From Chlamydiota bacterium (GTDB lineage Bacteria > Chlamydiota > Chlamydiia > Chlamydiales > Parachlamydiaceae), in contig JABDDS010000014.1 in the NCBI GenBank assembly GCA_013287465.1, positions 1 through 35,401 of the forward strand: DNA of 35,401 nucleotides, read 5' to 3'. This document shows positions 8,599-16,866 of the stretch, piece by piece; the first letter of the stretch is position 1; the number at the start of each line of letters is the position of its first letter. Position numbers and translations under genes: made by a program. The notes under the pieces are model-generated. The model saw only the letters and a list, made by a program, of their open reading frames with translations. It made no database searches and was not told where the DNA came from.

Positions 8599-10752
8599 AT
8601 GTTGGCATCGATTGGTTGGAATTTATTTTCAACTTCACAGAGAAAAGAAGTAAATGAAACAAAAAAACCACCTAATGAACTCTATAGAAAATGTGTTTCC
8701 TCTTTGACTTCAGATGAAGTGAAAATCCTAAGTGCTGAATCGAAAACATCGCTTTCACGCTATTCGGAATTGGGTAAACGCATTTATCTCCTTTCTATAA
8801 AGGAAACGCTAGATGAGGAAGAAATTCAATTATTGGTTCAAGCATTTAAATCTGATGAATTTTTTAAGCTTAAACCCTTCATTGCAAAAATTTTGGAAAA
8901 TGAATCTTCTAAACAGGTGAATGCCATTCTAAAAGCAATATTTAAATCTCATGCGTTTGAGGATAGCAAGCTGCTATTAGAAAAAATAATGAGCTTATGC
9001 ACATTGGAAAAAATAGAAGATGTGATTCGTTCTGAATTTGCCCTTTTCTCAGGGGCTTCTGATACGGCTATGCAACTATCTAAAGCTGCAAGTCGGCATG
9101 TGGCATTGAAAGAGCTTAACAGCGAGATTCGATTTAACAACATTATCAGCTATTATGTCATGACAACGCTCGAATGGCTTGTCGAATCATTAGAGTTTAT
9201 TACTCAATTGGTCGATGTGACTGATCCCGACGCAAGCAAAATGGAAAGGCAAATGGTCGCATTGATGCGTTACCAAGCTTTCCGCGAAAATTTGACTATT
9301 GTTGCTGCTGGACTTGTGGCTTTGGCCCTATATACAGGTAGTTTGTTGATGACTACGGCAATTGCAGGAGCGGTGGTGGTCGTGACGCTTTCTCTTTATG
9401 TCCTTTATGTCAAATATTTGCGACCAGCTCCAAGCGAGGCGCATCCTGGAATAAATAAAAATGCGAGTGCAAGCAAAGGGTTAATACCGATTGTTTATGG
9501 CCGTGAAGAGGCTGTGAGAGGTATCCTCGCAACTTTAGAGGGAAATACAAAACCAGGATGCGCAAGGCGTTATCCTATGGTTCGTGGCGCTACGGGGATT
9601 GGAAAATCTGACTTAGGCAATGCTATAGCTCTTCTTTTAACCTCTCCTGAATGCCCTCCAGAATGGAAAGGTAAAGTGCTGCATGTCGTCAGTTGCGCTG
9701 ATCTTATCACAGGAAGTGATCGTGGCGGTAAGATGGCGCATTTGCATAATATCAAAGATAGATTGAAAGATTATGAAAAAGATTCGATTCTATTCTTCAC
9801 TGAGGCTCATGTGGGCTTTAAAGACAAAACATTCTTTTTAGGTCAAGAGTTTAAGACGATGTGCGACGGACCGGAAGGCTTCCCTCATATGATTTTTGCT
9901 ACGACTGATAAGGAATACATGGAATATATGGCCAGAGATGTTGCTTTTGCAAGACGTCTGGACTTTTATGATATTGACCCTACTCCAGACCACGTCACAG
10001 AAGTGGTCGTTAGCAATCAGGTTCTTCGAGAAGCTGCCGATGTGTTTTTCACCCCAGAAGCTATACATGAAGTCTCTACGATTCGCTTTCAGACGATAAT
10101 GGTGGAGGGCCAAGGAGAAAGGGTGTTTGAAAATAGTCCCCAGCCAGCGACTTCAATAACGATTACCTCAAAAGTCCTTGCAAACGCTCGTCATCCTGTA
10201 TTTAAAGAGCAGGAAAGGAAATTGCAAGAGTTGAAACATTTACGTGATGGGATAGATTGTCATTTAAAGCTCGAAAGGGGGGCGGCTTATCTCCCTTACA
10301 GCGAAGAAGGGAAGAGAGTTCAGAATCAGTTGGATGATTTGAACTTCCAAATTAACGCGTTAGAAACGGAATTATCCACAGCGAAAAATGAACTAGATCG
10401 TTTTCGCTCTTTAGTTAAAAAGACCTCTCAGTTGCAAGAGGAAATTGAATTAGCGGCATTAGCAATTAAGGAAGCGAAAGAAAGAAATCATCTTTCTGAA
10501 GCTAACTTAACGCGGTTTATTCTTCTGTTAAACTATCTAAAACCTGCGATGGAAGAGTCATTGAAAGATATGGCTAGAGAAATGAAGGGCGCCGCTGCAG
10601 TTGTGGATGTTGATCTTATGAGAGAATTTATTGCGGCAGAAGCAGTATTTTATAAGAGGAAAGTGAGAGAGAAAGAACTGTCCGACAAAAAAATGGCAGA
10701 AGAACTCGATCATAAGAGCAAGAAACTTCTCCATCGGCTAGAAAGGGTGTAA
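8599..10752 (+). CDS. membrane-anchored AAA+ protein related to the ClpA/ClpB D1 module
   Basis: The 717-residue protein has three parts. Residues 1-230 are helical and unrecognised. Residues about 232-274 are two adjacent hydrophobic stretches. Residues about 295-480 form an AAA+ domain whose layout follows ClpA/ClpB D1: VYGREEAVRGIL at the start, Walker A GATGIGKSD (330-338), WKGKVLHVVSCADLITGSDRGG, a Walker-B position ILFFTE (397-402), sensor-1-like MIFATT, and an arginine-finger-like RDVAFARRLDFYDID. The Walker B has Thr where Asp is usual, so hydrolysis may be weak or changed. Residues 535-620 and 680-717 are charged coiled coil, recalling a Clp middle domain. There is no D2 ring and no Clp N domain. 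The ribosome site AAGGGG is good. It is divergent from nuoA and converges on the next gene. Its function is not known; a membrane-tethered unfoldase or assembly factor is an inference. Confidence 0.75.
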   Translation: MLASIGWNLFSTSQRKEVNETKKPPNELYRKCVSSLTSDEVKILSAESKTSLSRYSELGKRIYLLSIKETLDEEEIQLLVQAFKSDEFFKLKPFIAKILENESSKQVNAILKAIFKSHAFEDSKLLLEKIMSLCTLEKIEDVIRSEFALFSGASDTAMQLSKAASRHVALKELNSEIRFNNIISYYVMTTLEWLVESLEFITQLVDVTDPDASKMERQMVALMRYQAFRENLTIVAAGLVALALYTGSLLMTTAIAGAVVVVTLSLYVLYVKYLRPAPSEAHPGINKNASASKGLIPIVYGREEAVRGILATLEGNTKPGCARRYPMVRGATGIGKSDLGNAIALLLTSPECPPEWKGKVLHVVSCADLITGSDRGGKMAHLHNIKDRLKDYEKDSILFFTEAHVGFKDKTFFLGQEFKTMCDGPEGFPHMIFATTDKEYMEYMARDVAFARRLDFYDIDPTPDHVTEVVVSNQVLREAADVFFTPEAIHEVSTIRFQTIMVEGQGERVFENSPQPATSITITSKVLANARHPVFKEQERKLQELKHLRDGIDCHLKLERGAAYLPYSEEGKRVQNQLDDLNFQINALETELSTAKNELDRFRSLVKKTSQLQEEIELAALAIKEAKERNHLSEANLTRFILLLNYLKPAMEESLKDMAREMKGAAAVVDVDLMREFIAAEAVFYKRKVREKELSDKKMAEELDHKSKKLLHRLERV

Positions 10753-10768
10753 CTATACTGCGGGGCAG

Positions 10769-11866
10769 TCAGACCAAGGGCACCAACCTTCTTACTTCTT
10801 TCCATAGATTTGCAATTGTTTCGAACGTAGTTTCAGGACCGAATCTTTTTTTAAGATATGGATCCCATGCTTTTGGTGCTCGTGATGGGTTAGTCAACGT
10901 CGGTTCAATGGCCGCAAGAGCTCCTGTTTTTGTAATGTCTATACTATAACTAAAAAAAAAATCGGTATATATTCCAATAATACAATAGATTTTTGCTTCT
11001 TCCTTGTGGATAATCCCGGTCGGATCTTCTATGGTCATAGCTTTATCAATTGTATTTAACAACATATCAATAGCTATACTGACAATGGATGCTTTTTCTT
11101 TGTTATAGCCTTCTTTTCCCTGCATCATGCGATCGATTCGAGTTATAATGTGAGCTAAGTGATCATGCACGAATTCTTTTCCTGTGGATAAAAGGGCATC
11201 GTGAGTGCGATATGCATTGATAAATGAACGATCATCCGCAATTCCAGCAGATGAAACGACATTTAGGTCAGGCAGATTCATTTCAGGGTGTATTCTTTGC
11301 ACATTTTTCCAGCCATTATGTAGGGCTTCTAAGTCAGGCAAATAGAGATGTAAGCAACGACGGCCATCTATGTCAACCCGATAGCCAATTTCTGTTAATA
11401 TTTGACGTTGTTTTCGCTGAGATTCCCATTCATCTCTTATGGCCTTTTTAAGCTCTCTTTCTAATTCATCATCCTCGAGATTTCCCAGTTTTTCCCTCAT
11501 TAACGCAACGCTGTTGGGGACTGCGTCATCTAGTGGTATTTCCAAGACAGTTTCTTCGTTACATAACGGCCATAATTGATCGGAAGTTAACTCTATAGCT
11601 GGAAAAATCTGCAGAGTTTTTTGTCCTGCACGACGGTTGTAACTTTCGAGTTCTAGACGAGGAGTAAAGTTATCGTATTCTTCTCGAGGAATAAAATGAT
11701 AAAGATACCCTCCATTAGGGGATCTTCGCTTATCTATACATTTCCATAATTCTCCGGAATGATTGTCGATGTCGATTCTATCCTCTTCCGATATTGCTGG
11801 AGTAGCTCTTATTTGGGCTATTTTTTCAAGTAGCCAGGGAGGCGCTAATGTAACTGATGCAACCAT
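10769..11866 (-). CDS. unrecognised 365-residue protein
   Basis: I do not recognise this protein. It has no signal peptide or clear transmembrane helix; the N-terminus (MVASVTLAPPWLLEKIAQIRA) looks amphipathic. The middle (about 120-170) is highly charged and helical (REKLGNLEDDELERELKK). The C-terminal half holds aromatic segments (YCIIGIYTDFFFSYSIDI) and ends KEVRRLVPLV. A ribosome site AAGGA lies five bases before the ATG. The gene converges on the AAA+ gene with a 16-base gap, containing a small ACTGC-GGG-GCAGT hairpin. A palindromic element lies just upstream of its start (11883-12018). It could be a lineage-specific or secreted protein, but nothing in the sequence shows this. Confidence 0.7.
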   Translation of the reverse strand: MVASVTLAPPWLLEKIAQIRATPAISEEDRIDIDNHSGELWKCIDKRRSPNGGYLYHFIPREEYDNFTPRLELESYNRRAGQKTLQIFPAIELTSDQLWPLCNEETVLEIPLDDAVPNSVALMREKLGNLEDDELERELKKAIRDEWESQRKQRQILTEIGYRVDIDGRRCLHLYLPDLEALHNGWKNVQRIHPEMNLPDLNVVSSAGIADDRSFINAYRTHDALLSTGKEFVHDHLAHIITRIDRMMQGKEGYNKEKASIVSIAIDMLLNTIDKAMTIEDPTGIIHKEEAKIYCIIGIYTDFFFSYSIDITKTGALAAIEPTLTNPSRAPKAWDPYLKKRFGPETTFETIANLWKEVRRLVPLV

Positions 11867-11882
11867 AAAGATCCTTCTTATT

Positions 11883-12018
11883 AGACCTCTTTCAAAACTA
11901 TATCCCGAGCCTCTGCCTGTGCCCGTGCCTTTGCCCGCCCTTCTCCGATAAACTTTAAATGGCGGGCAGAGGCACAGGCACAGGCAGAGGCACGGGATTG
12001 CAGTTTTGAAAGAGGTCT
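11883..12018. repeat. MITE-like inverted repeat with 17-bp perfect ends
   Basis: AGACCTCTTTCAAAACT at 11883-11899 is repeated exactly in inverse at 12002-12018. Between them the arms continue as imperfect complements rich in GCCTCTGCCTGTGCC / GGCACAGGCAGAGGC, with a short AT-rich centre near 11950. It sits 9 bases beyond the desaturase stop and 16 bases upstream of the 365-aa gene. Its defined ends and lack of coding capacity suggest a non-autonomous transposon remnant or an RNA hairpin/terminator. Confidence 0.8.
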
Positions 12019-12027
12019 ATTGTTATT

Positions 12028-13161
12028 TTATGATGGTTGTAGCCGCAATTGCTTAATATCTTTTGCTAGCGACATCCATGCTTGCCAGTCATGACGCAGG
12101 CTTTTTTTCACCTCTTTTAATTCTTTTTGCAATTCTAAAATGATGCTGCGGCAGTTGTTTTCTTTTTTTGTTTGGATATATTGAGCTTTGAGCTCGTTGA
12201 ACTGAGCAATTTTACTGACAATGCGCTCAGACATCTCAATAATAATTTTTTCAAGTTCTTCTTTCTTTGCAACACAGGTCTCTGTGAGTTGCGTGAGAAG
12301 AAGGTCTTTTGTTTCCAGAACAATCCTCTTTTCTATTGTGGCAGGATCCATGCGTTTGAGATTTGTTGCCAATCCCAATTTACTTAAAGTCCAAATCATC
12401 CATTTTGTAGGATCAAAGTGAAACCAACGGACCCCATTGCGATAGTCGTTGGCGAAAGTATGGTGATAGTTGTGATATCCCTCCCCAAAAGTCAACATAG
12501 AGAGAAAGTAATTATCGACGGCTGAGAGTTCTTGGCTAAATGGTTTGTCTCCCCAGGTGTGAGCAAGAGAATTGATGAACCAGGTAAAATGATGGAGGAC
12601 AAAAAGACGCAACCATAAAACAATGACAAATGCTCCAAGATAGTCATTGAGGAGCCAACCGAAAAGAACTGTCGTGATCGCATTGCTGCCGATCATGCAA
12701 AACTTGTAGTAGTTGTGTTGAAACATCACAAGATTATTTTTGAGTAAATCGGGGACGACCTTAGGATCGATGGTCCTTGGTTTTTCAAGGATCCATAGGC
12801 AGTGTGCATACCAAAAACCTTTTTTAATTGAATAGGGATCATCATCAGTGTCGACGTTGGCGTGGTGAATGCGGTGATCAAAAGACCAGCGAAGAGCGCT
12901 TCCTTGTGCCGCCATAGAACCGAAGAATAGAAGAACTCCTTCCACAATTTTATTTGTTCGATAGCTGCGATGGGAGTAAAAGCGGTGATATCCACCGGTG
13001 ATGCTCAGTCCTGTGACATAAAGCAAAATGATAGAAGAAACAACAACTGCTGTTGACGGAGTGTTATAGTAGAAATAAAAGGGTAAACCGATTAGGAGTA
13101 AGACATGGTAAATAATGATAAAAAGGGCAGGTCCCCAGTTGAAAGATTTTTTTTGTTGCAT
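12028..13161 (-). CDS. acyl-CoA/acyl-lipid delta-9-type fatty acid desaturase
   Basis: Membrane di-iron desaturases insert a cis double bond in fatty acyl chains. All three histidine boxes are present: HRFYSH (His59-His64), HRIHH (96-100) and HNYHH (230-234), plus NSLAHTWG. Hydrophobic pairs at about residues 12-55 and 165-195 give the usual four-helix membrane topology. I chose the ATG at 13161, with GAGG eight bases upstream; an upstream ATG at 13221 would add 20 residues unlike the family. After the desaturase domain (end about 285) comes a roughly 90-residue charged coiled-coil tail (TCVAKKEELEKIIIEMSER and onward) that ordinary desaturases lack. No partner gene is adjacent. Confidence 0.93.
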   Translation of the reverse strand: MQQKKSFNWGPALFIIIYHVLLLIGLPFYFYYNTPSTAVVVSSIILLYVTGLSITGGYHRFYSHRSYRTNKIVEGVLLFFGSMAAQGSALRWSFDHRIHHANVDTDDDPYSIKKGFWYAHCLWILEKPRTIDPKVVPDLLKNNLVMFQHNYYKFCMIGSNAITTVLFGWLLNDYLGAFVIVLWLRLFVLHHFTWFINSLAHTWGDKPFSQELSAVDNYFLSMLTFGEGYHNYHHTFANDYRNGVRWFHFDPTKWMIWTLSKLGLATNLKRMDPATIEKRIVLETKDLLLTQLTETCVAKKEELEKIIIEMSERIVSKIAQFNELKAQYIQTKKENNCRSIILELQKELKEVKKSLRHDWQAWMSLAKDIKQLRLQPS

Positions 13162-13302
13162 CACGACCACCTCGGTTAGGATTTCAATTGGAATTCTACA
13201 CGAAGTTGCTTTATTTAGCAATTAAATATTGAGGATATTGAGGATGAATACGATCATAATTCGCATTTTGGGTCACGTTGATATATTAAATTCAATAGAT
13301 AT

Positions 13303-14112
13303 CTAATTATTGTTGTTATGCTGAATTTGTCTAATTATTTTTTCAGCCTCTTCATCTGATAGAATGCGTTCGAATGTGGAGTGTTTCCATTGAATATCAG
13401 CAATTTCTTGTCGGTAATTACTAATGCGTTCGTCGCTATAGCTGTAGCGTAATCCTATGAATTCTATGGCAGTTCCTTCCAATGTACTTTCTACTTCTTT
13501 GATATGCGTTTCTTTGTCATTGATAAAAATTATTTTTTTAGGGAAATGCGAAATCTGATTGAGGAGTGTCAATAAGGCCGTTCCTTTGTTTGTTCCCCCT
13601 GTAAATAAAACTCCTTGAGAGTAAAGGACTCCATGATTGTTTTGAATGAAATAATAATTTTCTTTAGAAGGCGCCGTCAGTTCTAGGTTGATATCTAAAT
13701 TAAGCAACTGATGATGTGTTCTTCTTGCTAATGAATACCCTTGGGTTGTGAGTCCTATAACGGCAATTCCCTGGTTTTGCATGTTCGCGATGATAGTGGG
13801 GATATTGGCTTCAACGAGGCAAACATCTGAGAGTTTCCTTACAGCTTCCCAATCGAAAACAGTCTGTTGGAGTGCTTCTTGAGAGGATTTTCCATTTTCC
13901 TTATGTTCCTGAATACGCGCGCGAAACCACACATCAGTACCAAGTGTTTGTGTAGGAATGAGAATTGTATCATCGATATCGAGAATAACGAGGGTGGTTG
14001 AGTCTGTGTAATTTGTAATATTTTCAAAATGCTGGGTCTCTATAATAACAGCGACTAGAGGCGCCTGTATCGCATGGATTGTGATGAATAAAAGTCTAAA
14101 TAATCGTTTCAT
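13303..14112 (-). CDS. exported HAD-like protein, DUF2608 family
   Basis: The 269-residue protein starts with a basic/hydrophobic signal peptide (MKRLFRLLFITIHAIQA), then a HAD-type motif I at residues 44-49 (LDIDDT), a middle segment IAVIGLTTQG with the Thr of motif II, and FINDKETHIKEVE matching motif IV acidic positions. This arrangement fits DUF2608, a HAD-related family seen in intracellular bacteria such as Legionella and Chlamydiae. HAD enzymes are usually phosphatases; the substrate is unknown. The ribosome site AAGGA is five bases from the ATG. It is the last gene of a four-gene minus-strand run of signal-peptide-bearing glycan-type enzymes, 23 bases after the preceding gene. Confidence 0.8.
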   Translation of the reverse strand: MKRLFRLLFITIHAIQAPLVAVIIETQHFENITNYTDSTTLVILDIDDTILIPTQTLGTDVWFRARIQEHKENGKSSQEALQQTVFDWEAVRKLSDVCLVEANIPTIIANMQNQGIAVIGLTTQGYSLARRTHHQLLNLDINLELTAPSKENYYFIQNNHGVLYSQGVLFTGGTNKGTALLTLLNQISHFPKKIIFINDKETHIKEVESTLEGTAIEFIGLRYSYSDERISNYRQEIADIQWKHSTFERILSDEEAEKIIRQIQHNNNN

Positions 14113-14135
14113 GAAAATCCTTTTGTTATATTTTA

Positions 14136-14915
14136 TTATTTATTGTCATGGGGTAAAATTTTTGCGTACTTGGGGTTGCGAACATATTTTTCTTTAAACA
14201 CATGCACTTTAAAATTATACTTCCATAGAACATAATCAAAGCTGAGTTGATCACGCTTTGAATAATTTGACACCCACCACCACCATTCTTCCATAATTGC
14301 CTTGACTTTGTCGTTATGATGAATTCTATAGATCATGTTATTTTCTTTTAATCCATTTTTTATTGGATAGTTAAGTTCGCGAAAGATTTGCATTTGAGTG
14401 TCTATGAGAGAGTCCTGATCTTTTTTGTATTTTTTACAAGTGATTGCCTCGTCATAAATACAAGTCCTTTTGGGGTGTTTGTTAACAGCCAACAGTTCTT
14501 TTTCTTTATCCAATAATTCACTATCAATATAGTCAAATACATTCGGAGCTATAATATCGATATTACCATCAACATAGAGACTAATATCATACTCATTTAA
14601 AATTTTATGCGGAAACATTTTATGCCATCGATTGTTTCGTGTGCCATCTAGAGCTTGAAACTGTAGGGGACGAATCATCCATTGACTATGACCTGTTTGC
14701 AGCAGTGTTTCATCATCTGTAAAGCAGATATAATCCCAATCATCGCGTATGTATGAATGAAGAATAGGCTTTTCATAATTGCTACAAATACATGTATAAA
14801 CGACTTTTTTAAGTAACGGCTTGGAGGAGGGAAGCAAAACCTCTTCACAACTAGTGAAGGAATTGCAGCAAAACATGATAAGAAGGAGGTGGATAAAAAT
14901 TTTTCTTATTGTCAT
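14136..14915 (-). CDS. exported DUF616/TOD1-like glycosyltransferase
   Basis: The mature part begins KKVVYTCICSNYEKP, then DDWDYICFTDD, RNNRWHKMFPHKIL and YDISLYVDGNIDI. This is the ordered motif set of the DUF616 (TOD1/MUCI70-type) glycosyltransferase domain; the VDGN at about 115-118 sits where a DxD-type metal/nucleotide-sugar motif is expected. The first 23 residues (MTIRKIFIHLLLIMFCCNSF, then TSCEE) form a strong signal peptide; the Cys after it could be a loose lipobox. It lies between the GT2 gene (17-base gap) and the DUF2608 gene (23-base gap). The coding region is AT-rich; one 60-base line at 14161 has 19 G+C. The sugar and acceptor are unknown. Confidence 0.75.
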   Translation of the reverse strand: MTIRKIFIHLLLIMFCCNSFTSCEEVLLPSSKPLLKKVVYTCICSNYEKPILHSYIRDDWDYICFTDDETLLQTGHSQWMIRPLQFQALDGTRNNRWHKMFPHKILNEYDISLYVDGNIDIIAPNVFDYIDSELLDKEKELLAVNKHPKRTCIYDEAITCKKYKKDQDSLIDTQMQIFRELNYPIKNGLKENNMIYRIHHNDKVKAIMEEWWWWVSNYSKRDQLSFDYVLWKYNFKVHVFKEKYVRNPKYAKILPHDNK

Positions 14916-14932
14916 GTTTTTTTTTACCTAAT

Positions 14933-15751
14933 TTAATTTTCTATACGATAATTAAGATGTCGTTTTTGCATCCAATAAACAGCAAACAAATCAGAAACCG
15001 TATTAAAACAACGGTTGAATAAATTGTAGTTGCTGATTCCTTTAAGTCTTTCTCTGTGATTAACGGGGATCTCACAAACACGAAATCCTTCAATAATAAA
15101 TAACGCTGGAAGGAAACGATGCATTCCCTGATACATTTTAATATGGGCTAAGCATTCTTTTCGATAAATTTTTAGAGAGCATCCAGTATCACGAATTTTA
15201 TCGTTAAGAAGCCAAGAGCGTATTCTATTTGCAATTGCTGAAATTAAACAGGTGTATACTGGGTCTTTTCTGTTGACACGCATTCCACAAACAAGATCGG
15301 CATTTTCAATATGAGCGATCAGTTTGGGAATGTCAGCAGGGTCATTTTGACCATCACCATCTAAAGAGATCACAAAATCCCCACGAGCCATCTTAAAACC
15401 AGCGTCAAGGGCACTCGATTGACCATAATTTTTATCGAAAAAAATAGTTTTTAAATAAGTTTTTACTTTCATTAATCGAAGAAGAATGTCTTTAGTACCA
15501 TCTGTCGATCCATCATCAATGCAAATGAGTTCCCAATCGACGTTAAGTCCATTCATAACTGGTTCTATTTCATCAATTAAGAGTTCAATGTTTCCTTCTT
15601 CATTTTTTAGTGGAATCACAATAGAATAAAATCCCGTTATTTGCTTATACCAAACGTGATTCTTGATGGTGTTGGGATTGTTTTCTGTAGCAATAGATGA
15701 TGTCCAAAATAGACAACACAACAACAATAATGAATGCCCGATGATGTTCAT
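14933..15751 (-). CDS. GT2 family glycosyltransferase with an N-terminal signal-like segment
   Basis: Residues about 42-250 form a GT-A fold of the dolichyl/undecaprenyl-phosphate sugar transferase kind: YSIVIPLKNEEGNI, CIDDGSTDGT (nucleotide site, 79-85), NYGQSSALDAGF, the DGDGQNDP metal motif (131-138) and DTGCSLKIYRKE. Enzymes of this group usually act from the cytosol and often end in two membrane helices; this one (272 aa) ends without them. Instead, the first 21 residues (MNIIGHSLLLLCCLFWTSSI) look like a cleavable signal peptide ending SIA-TE. An uncleaved anchor is possible. The ribosome site is weak. It belongs to the minus-strand run 16771 to 13303. Confidence 0.85.
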   Translation of the reverse strand: MNIIGHSLLLLCCLFWTSSIATENNPNTIKNHVWYKQITGFYSIVIPLKNEEGNIELLIDEIEPVMNGLNVDWELICIDDGSTDGTKDILLRLMKVKTYLKTIFFDKNYGQSSALDAGFKMARGDFVISLDGDGQNDPADIPKLIAHIENADLVCGMRVNRKDPVYTCLISAIANRIRSWLLNDKIRDTGCSLKIYRKECLAHIKMYQGMHRFLPALFIIEGFRVCEIPVNHRERLKGISNYNLFNRCFNTVSDLFAVYWMQKRHLNYRIEN

Positions 15752-15787
15752 AAAATTTATTCTTTGTTTTAATGTGGAAATAATATT

Positions 15788-16771
15788 TTAATTACATTCA
15801 GAGAAAAACTTCATTCGTTGAGATAATGAATCGTCAAAAACCTCATTCATTTCTTCAGCTCGCCTTAGAAGAAAATCGGCGGTATCCCGTTCATAGCTCA
15901 TGCGCTTAGGTAGTCTTACATGATATAAAAACCATTCGTCGCGAGTCCAATAGTGGTTGATTCTCAAAATATCGATGTGAATAGAGGATTGGCTGTCATT
16001 TTTGGAATGTTTATAGTGAGTATTGACATCTTGGTATCCATCCAAATAGTTGCAAAAATGGGGATTAGGACAATTTTTAACGTAATTTGGTTGTACAATA
16101 GATTTTGTGTATAAATTGAGTTTATTATCCCAAGGCATTTTGTATAAGAGAGCATCCCAAATGTGTGTGCCCTCTGGAATTTTAGCTACGTGAGATGTTC
16201 CATAACATTGCCAATTTACACGAATTCCAGGACAATTAGTAAATCGAGCCTCTAAACAATCTATGATGGTAGCTTCTTGGACTGGAAAAATATACTCATC
16301 GGTATCGATAATAGCGAGCCATTTACTTACCCCTCGAGCTTTGTTTAGGGCATCTGTAAAGACTTCAGGCTGATTTACAACGGTAAGGTCGTGCCAGCCA
16401 TCTTTAGTTACGACAGAAGGCCACTCAATTAATTCTACAACCCCTTTTTCAATATAGGGAAGTAAAACGGTTCGATAATCGTCAGTACTTCTGTCGTTAT
16501 AAAGCCAAAAATGCTCTACACCCATATATCTGTGATAATCGATCCAATCTTTTATATAAAGAGACTCGTTTTGAAACATTGTGCATATAGAAAGTTGGTA
16601 TTCAAAAGCCTGAAGCGAAGTGCTTAGAGATAGGTAGACGATAACAAACAGAAATTTTAGATATTTCAGACATTCTGTTTTGGGAGAAGAGGGTGAATCT
16701 TCTTCACAGGCGATAGGGGAGTGTAAGTACCACGTAATAAGAAAAAAAATGAAACTTTTTTTTGCTGGCAT
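15788..16771 (-). CDS. exported GT92 (DUF23)-like glycosyltransferase
   Basis: Residues 57-320 match the GT92/DUF23 pattern: LSICTMFQNESLYIKDWIDY, GVEHFWLYNDRSTDD, VLLPYIEKGVVELIEWP, and WLAIIDTDEYIFP, with Asp156-Thr-Asp158-Glu as the DxD-type motif. In other organisms GT92 includes galactosyltransferases acting on N-glycans. The N-terminus is odd: a first hydrophobic signal-like stretch (MPAKKSFIFFLITWYLHSPI), a polar CEEDSPSSPKTE stretch, then a second signal-like stretch (LKYLKFLFVIVYLSLSTSLQ) directly before the catalytic domain. No in-frame Met lies between them. It is the first gene of the minus-strand run; the ribosome site is poor. Confidence 0.82.
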   Translation of the reverse strand: MPAKKSFIFFLITWYLHSPIACEEDSPSSPKTECLKYLKFLFVIVYLSLSTSLQAFEYQLSICTMFQNESLYIKDWIDYHRYMGVEHFWLYNDRSTDDYRTVLLPYIEKGVVELIEWPSVVTKDGWHDLTVVNQPEVFTDALNKARGVSKWLAIIDTDEYIFPVQEATIIDCLEARFTNCPGIRVNWQCYGTSHVAKIPEGTHIWDALLYKMPWDNKLNLYTKSIVQPNYVKNCPNPHFCNYLDGYQDVNTHYKHSKNDSQSSIHIDILRINHYWTRDEWFLYHVRLPKRMSYERDTADFLLRRAEEMNEVFDDSLSQRMKFFSECN

Positions 16772-16800
16772 GTCTTTTTAGCTTTTGTTAAGGTGGTTTT

Positions 16801-16831
16801 TTGAGGTTACGAATGTGCTTCACCGTATATA
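16801..16831 (+). promoter_or_regulatory. weak promoter candidate in the divergent glyco-gene interval
   Basis: TTGAGG (16801-16806) and TATATA (16826-16831) are 19 bases apart, upstream of the ATP-grasp gene in the 95-base interval between divergent genes. The spacing is long, so this is a tentative call. I see no convincing promoter on the minus strand for the GT92 run. Confidence 0.25.
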
Positions 16832-16866
16832 GTCTCTCCTTAAAAAGCAACGCAAAAATATGATTT

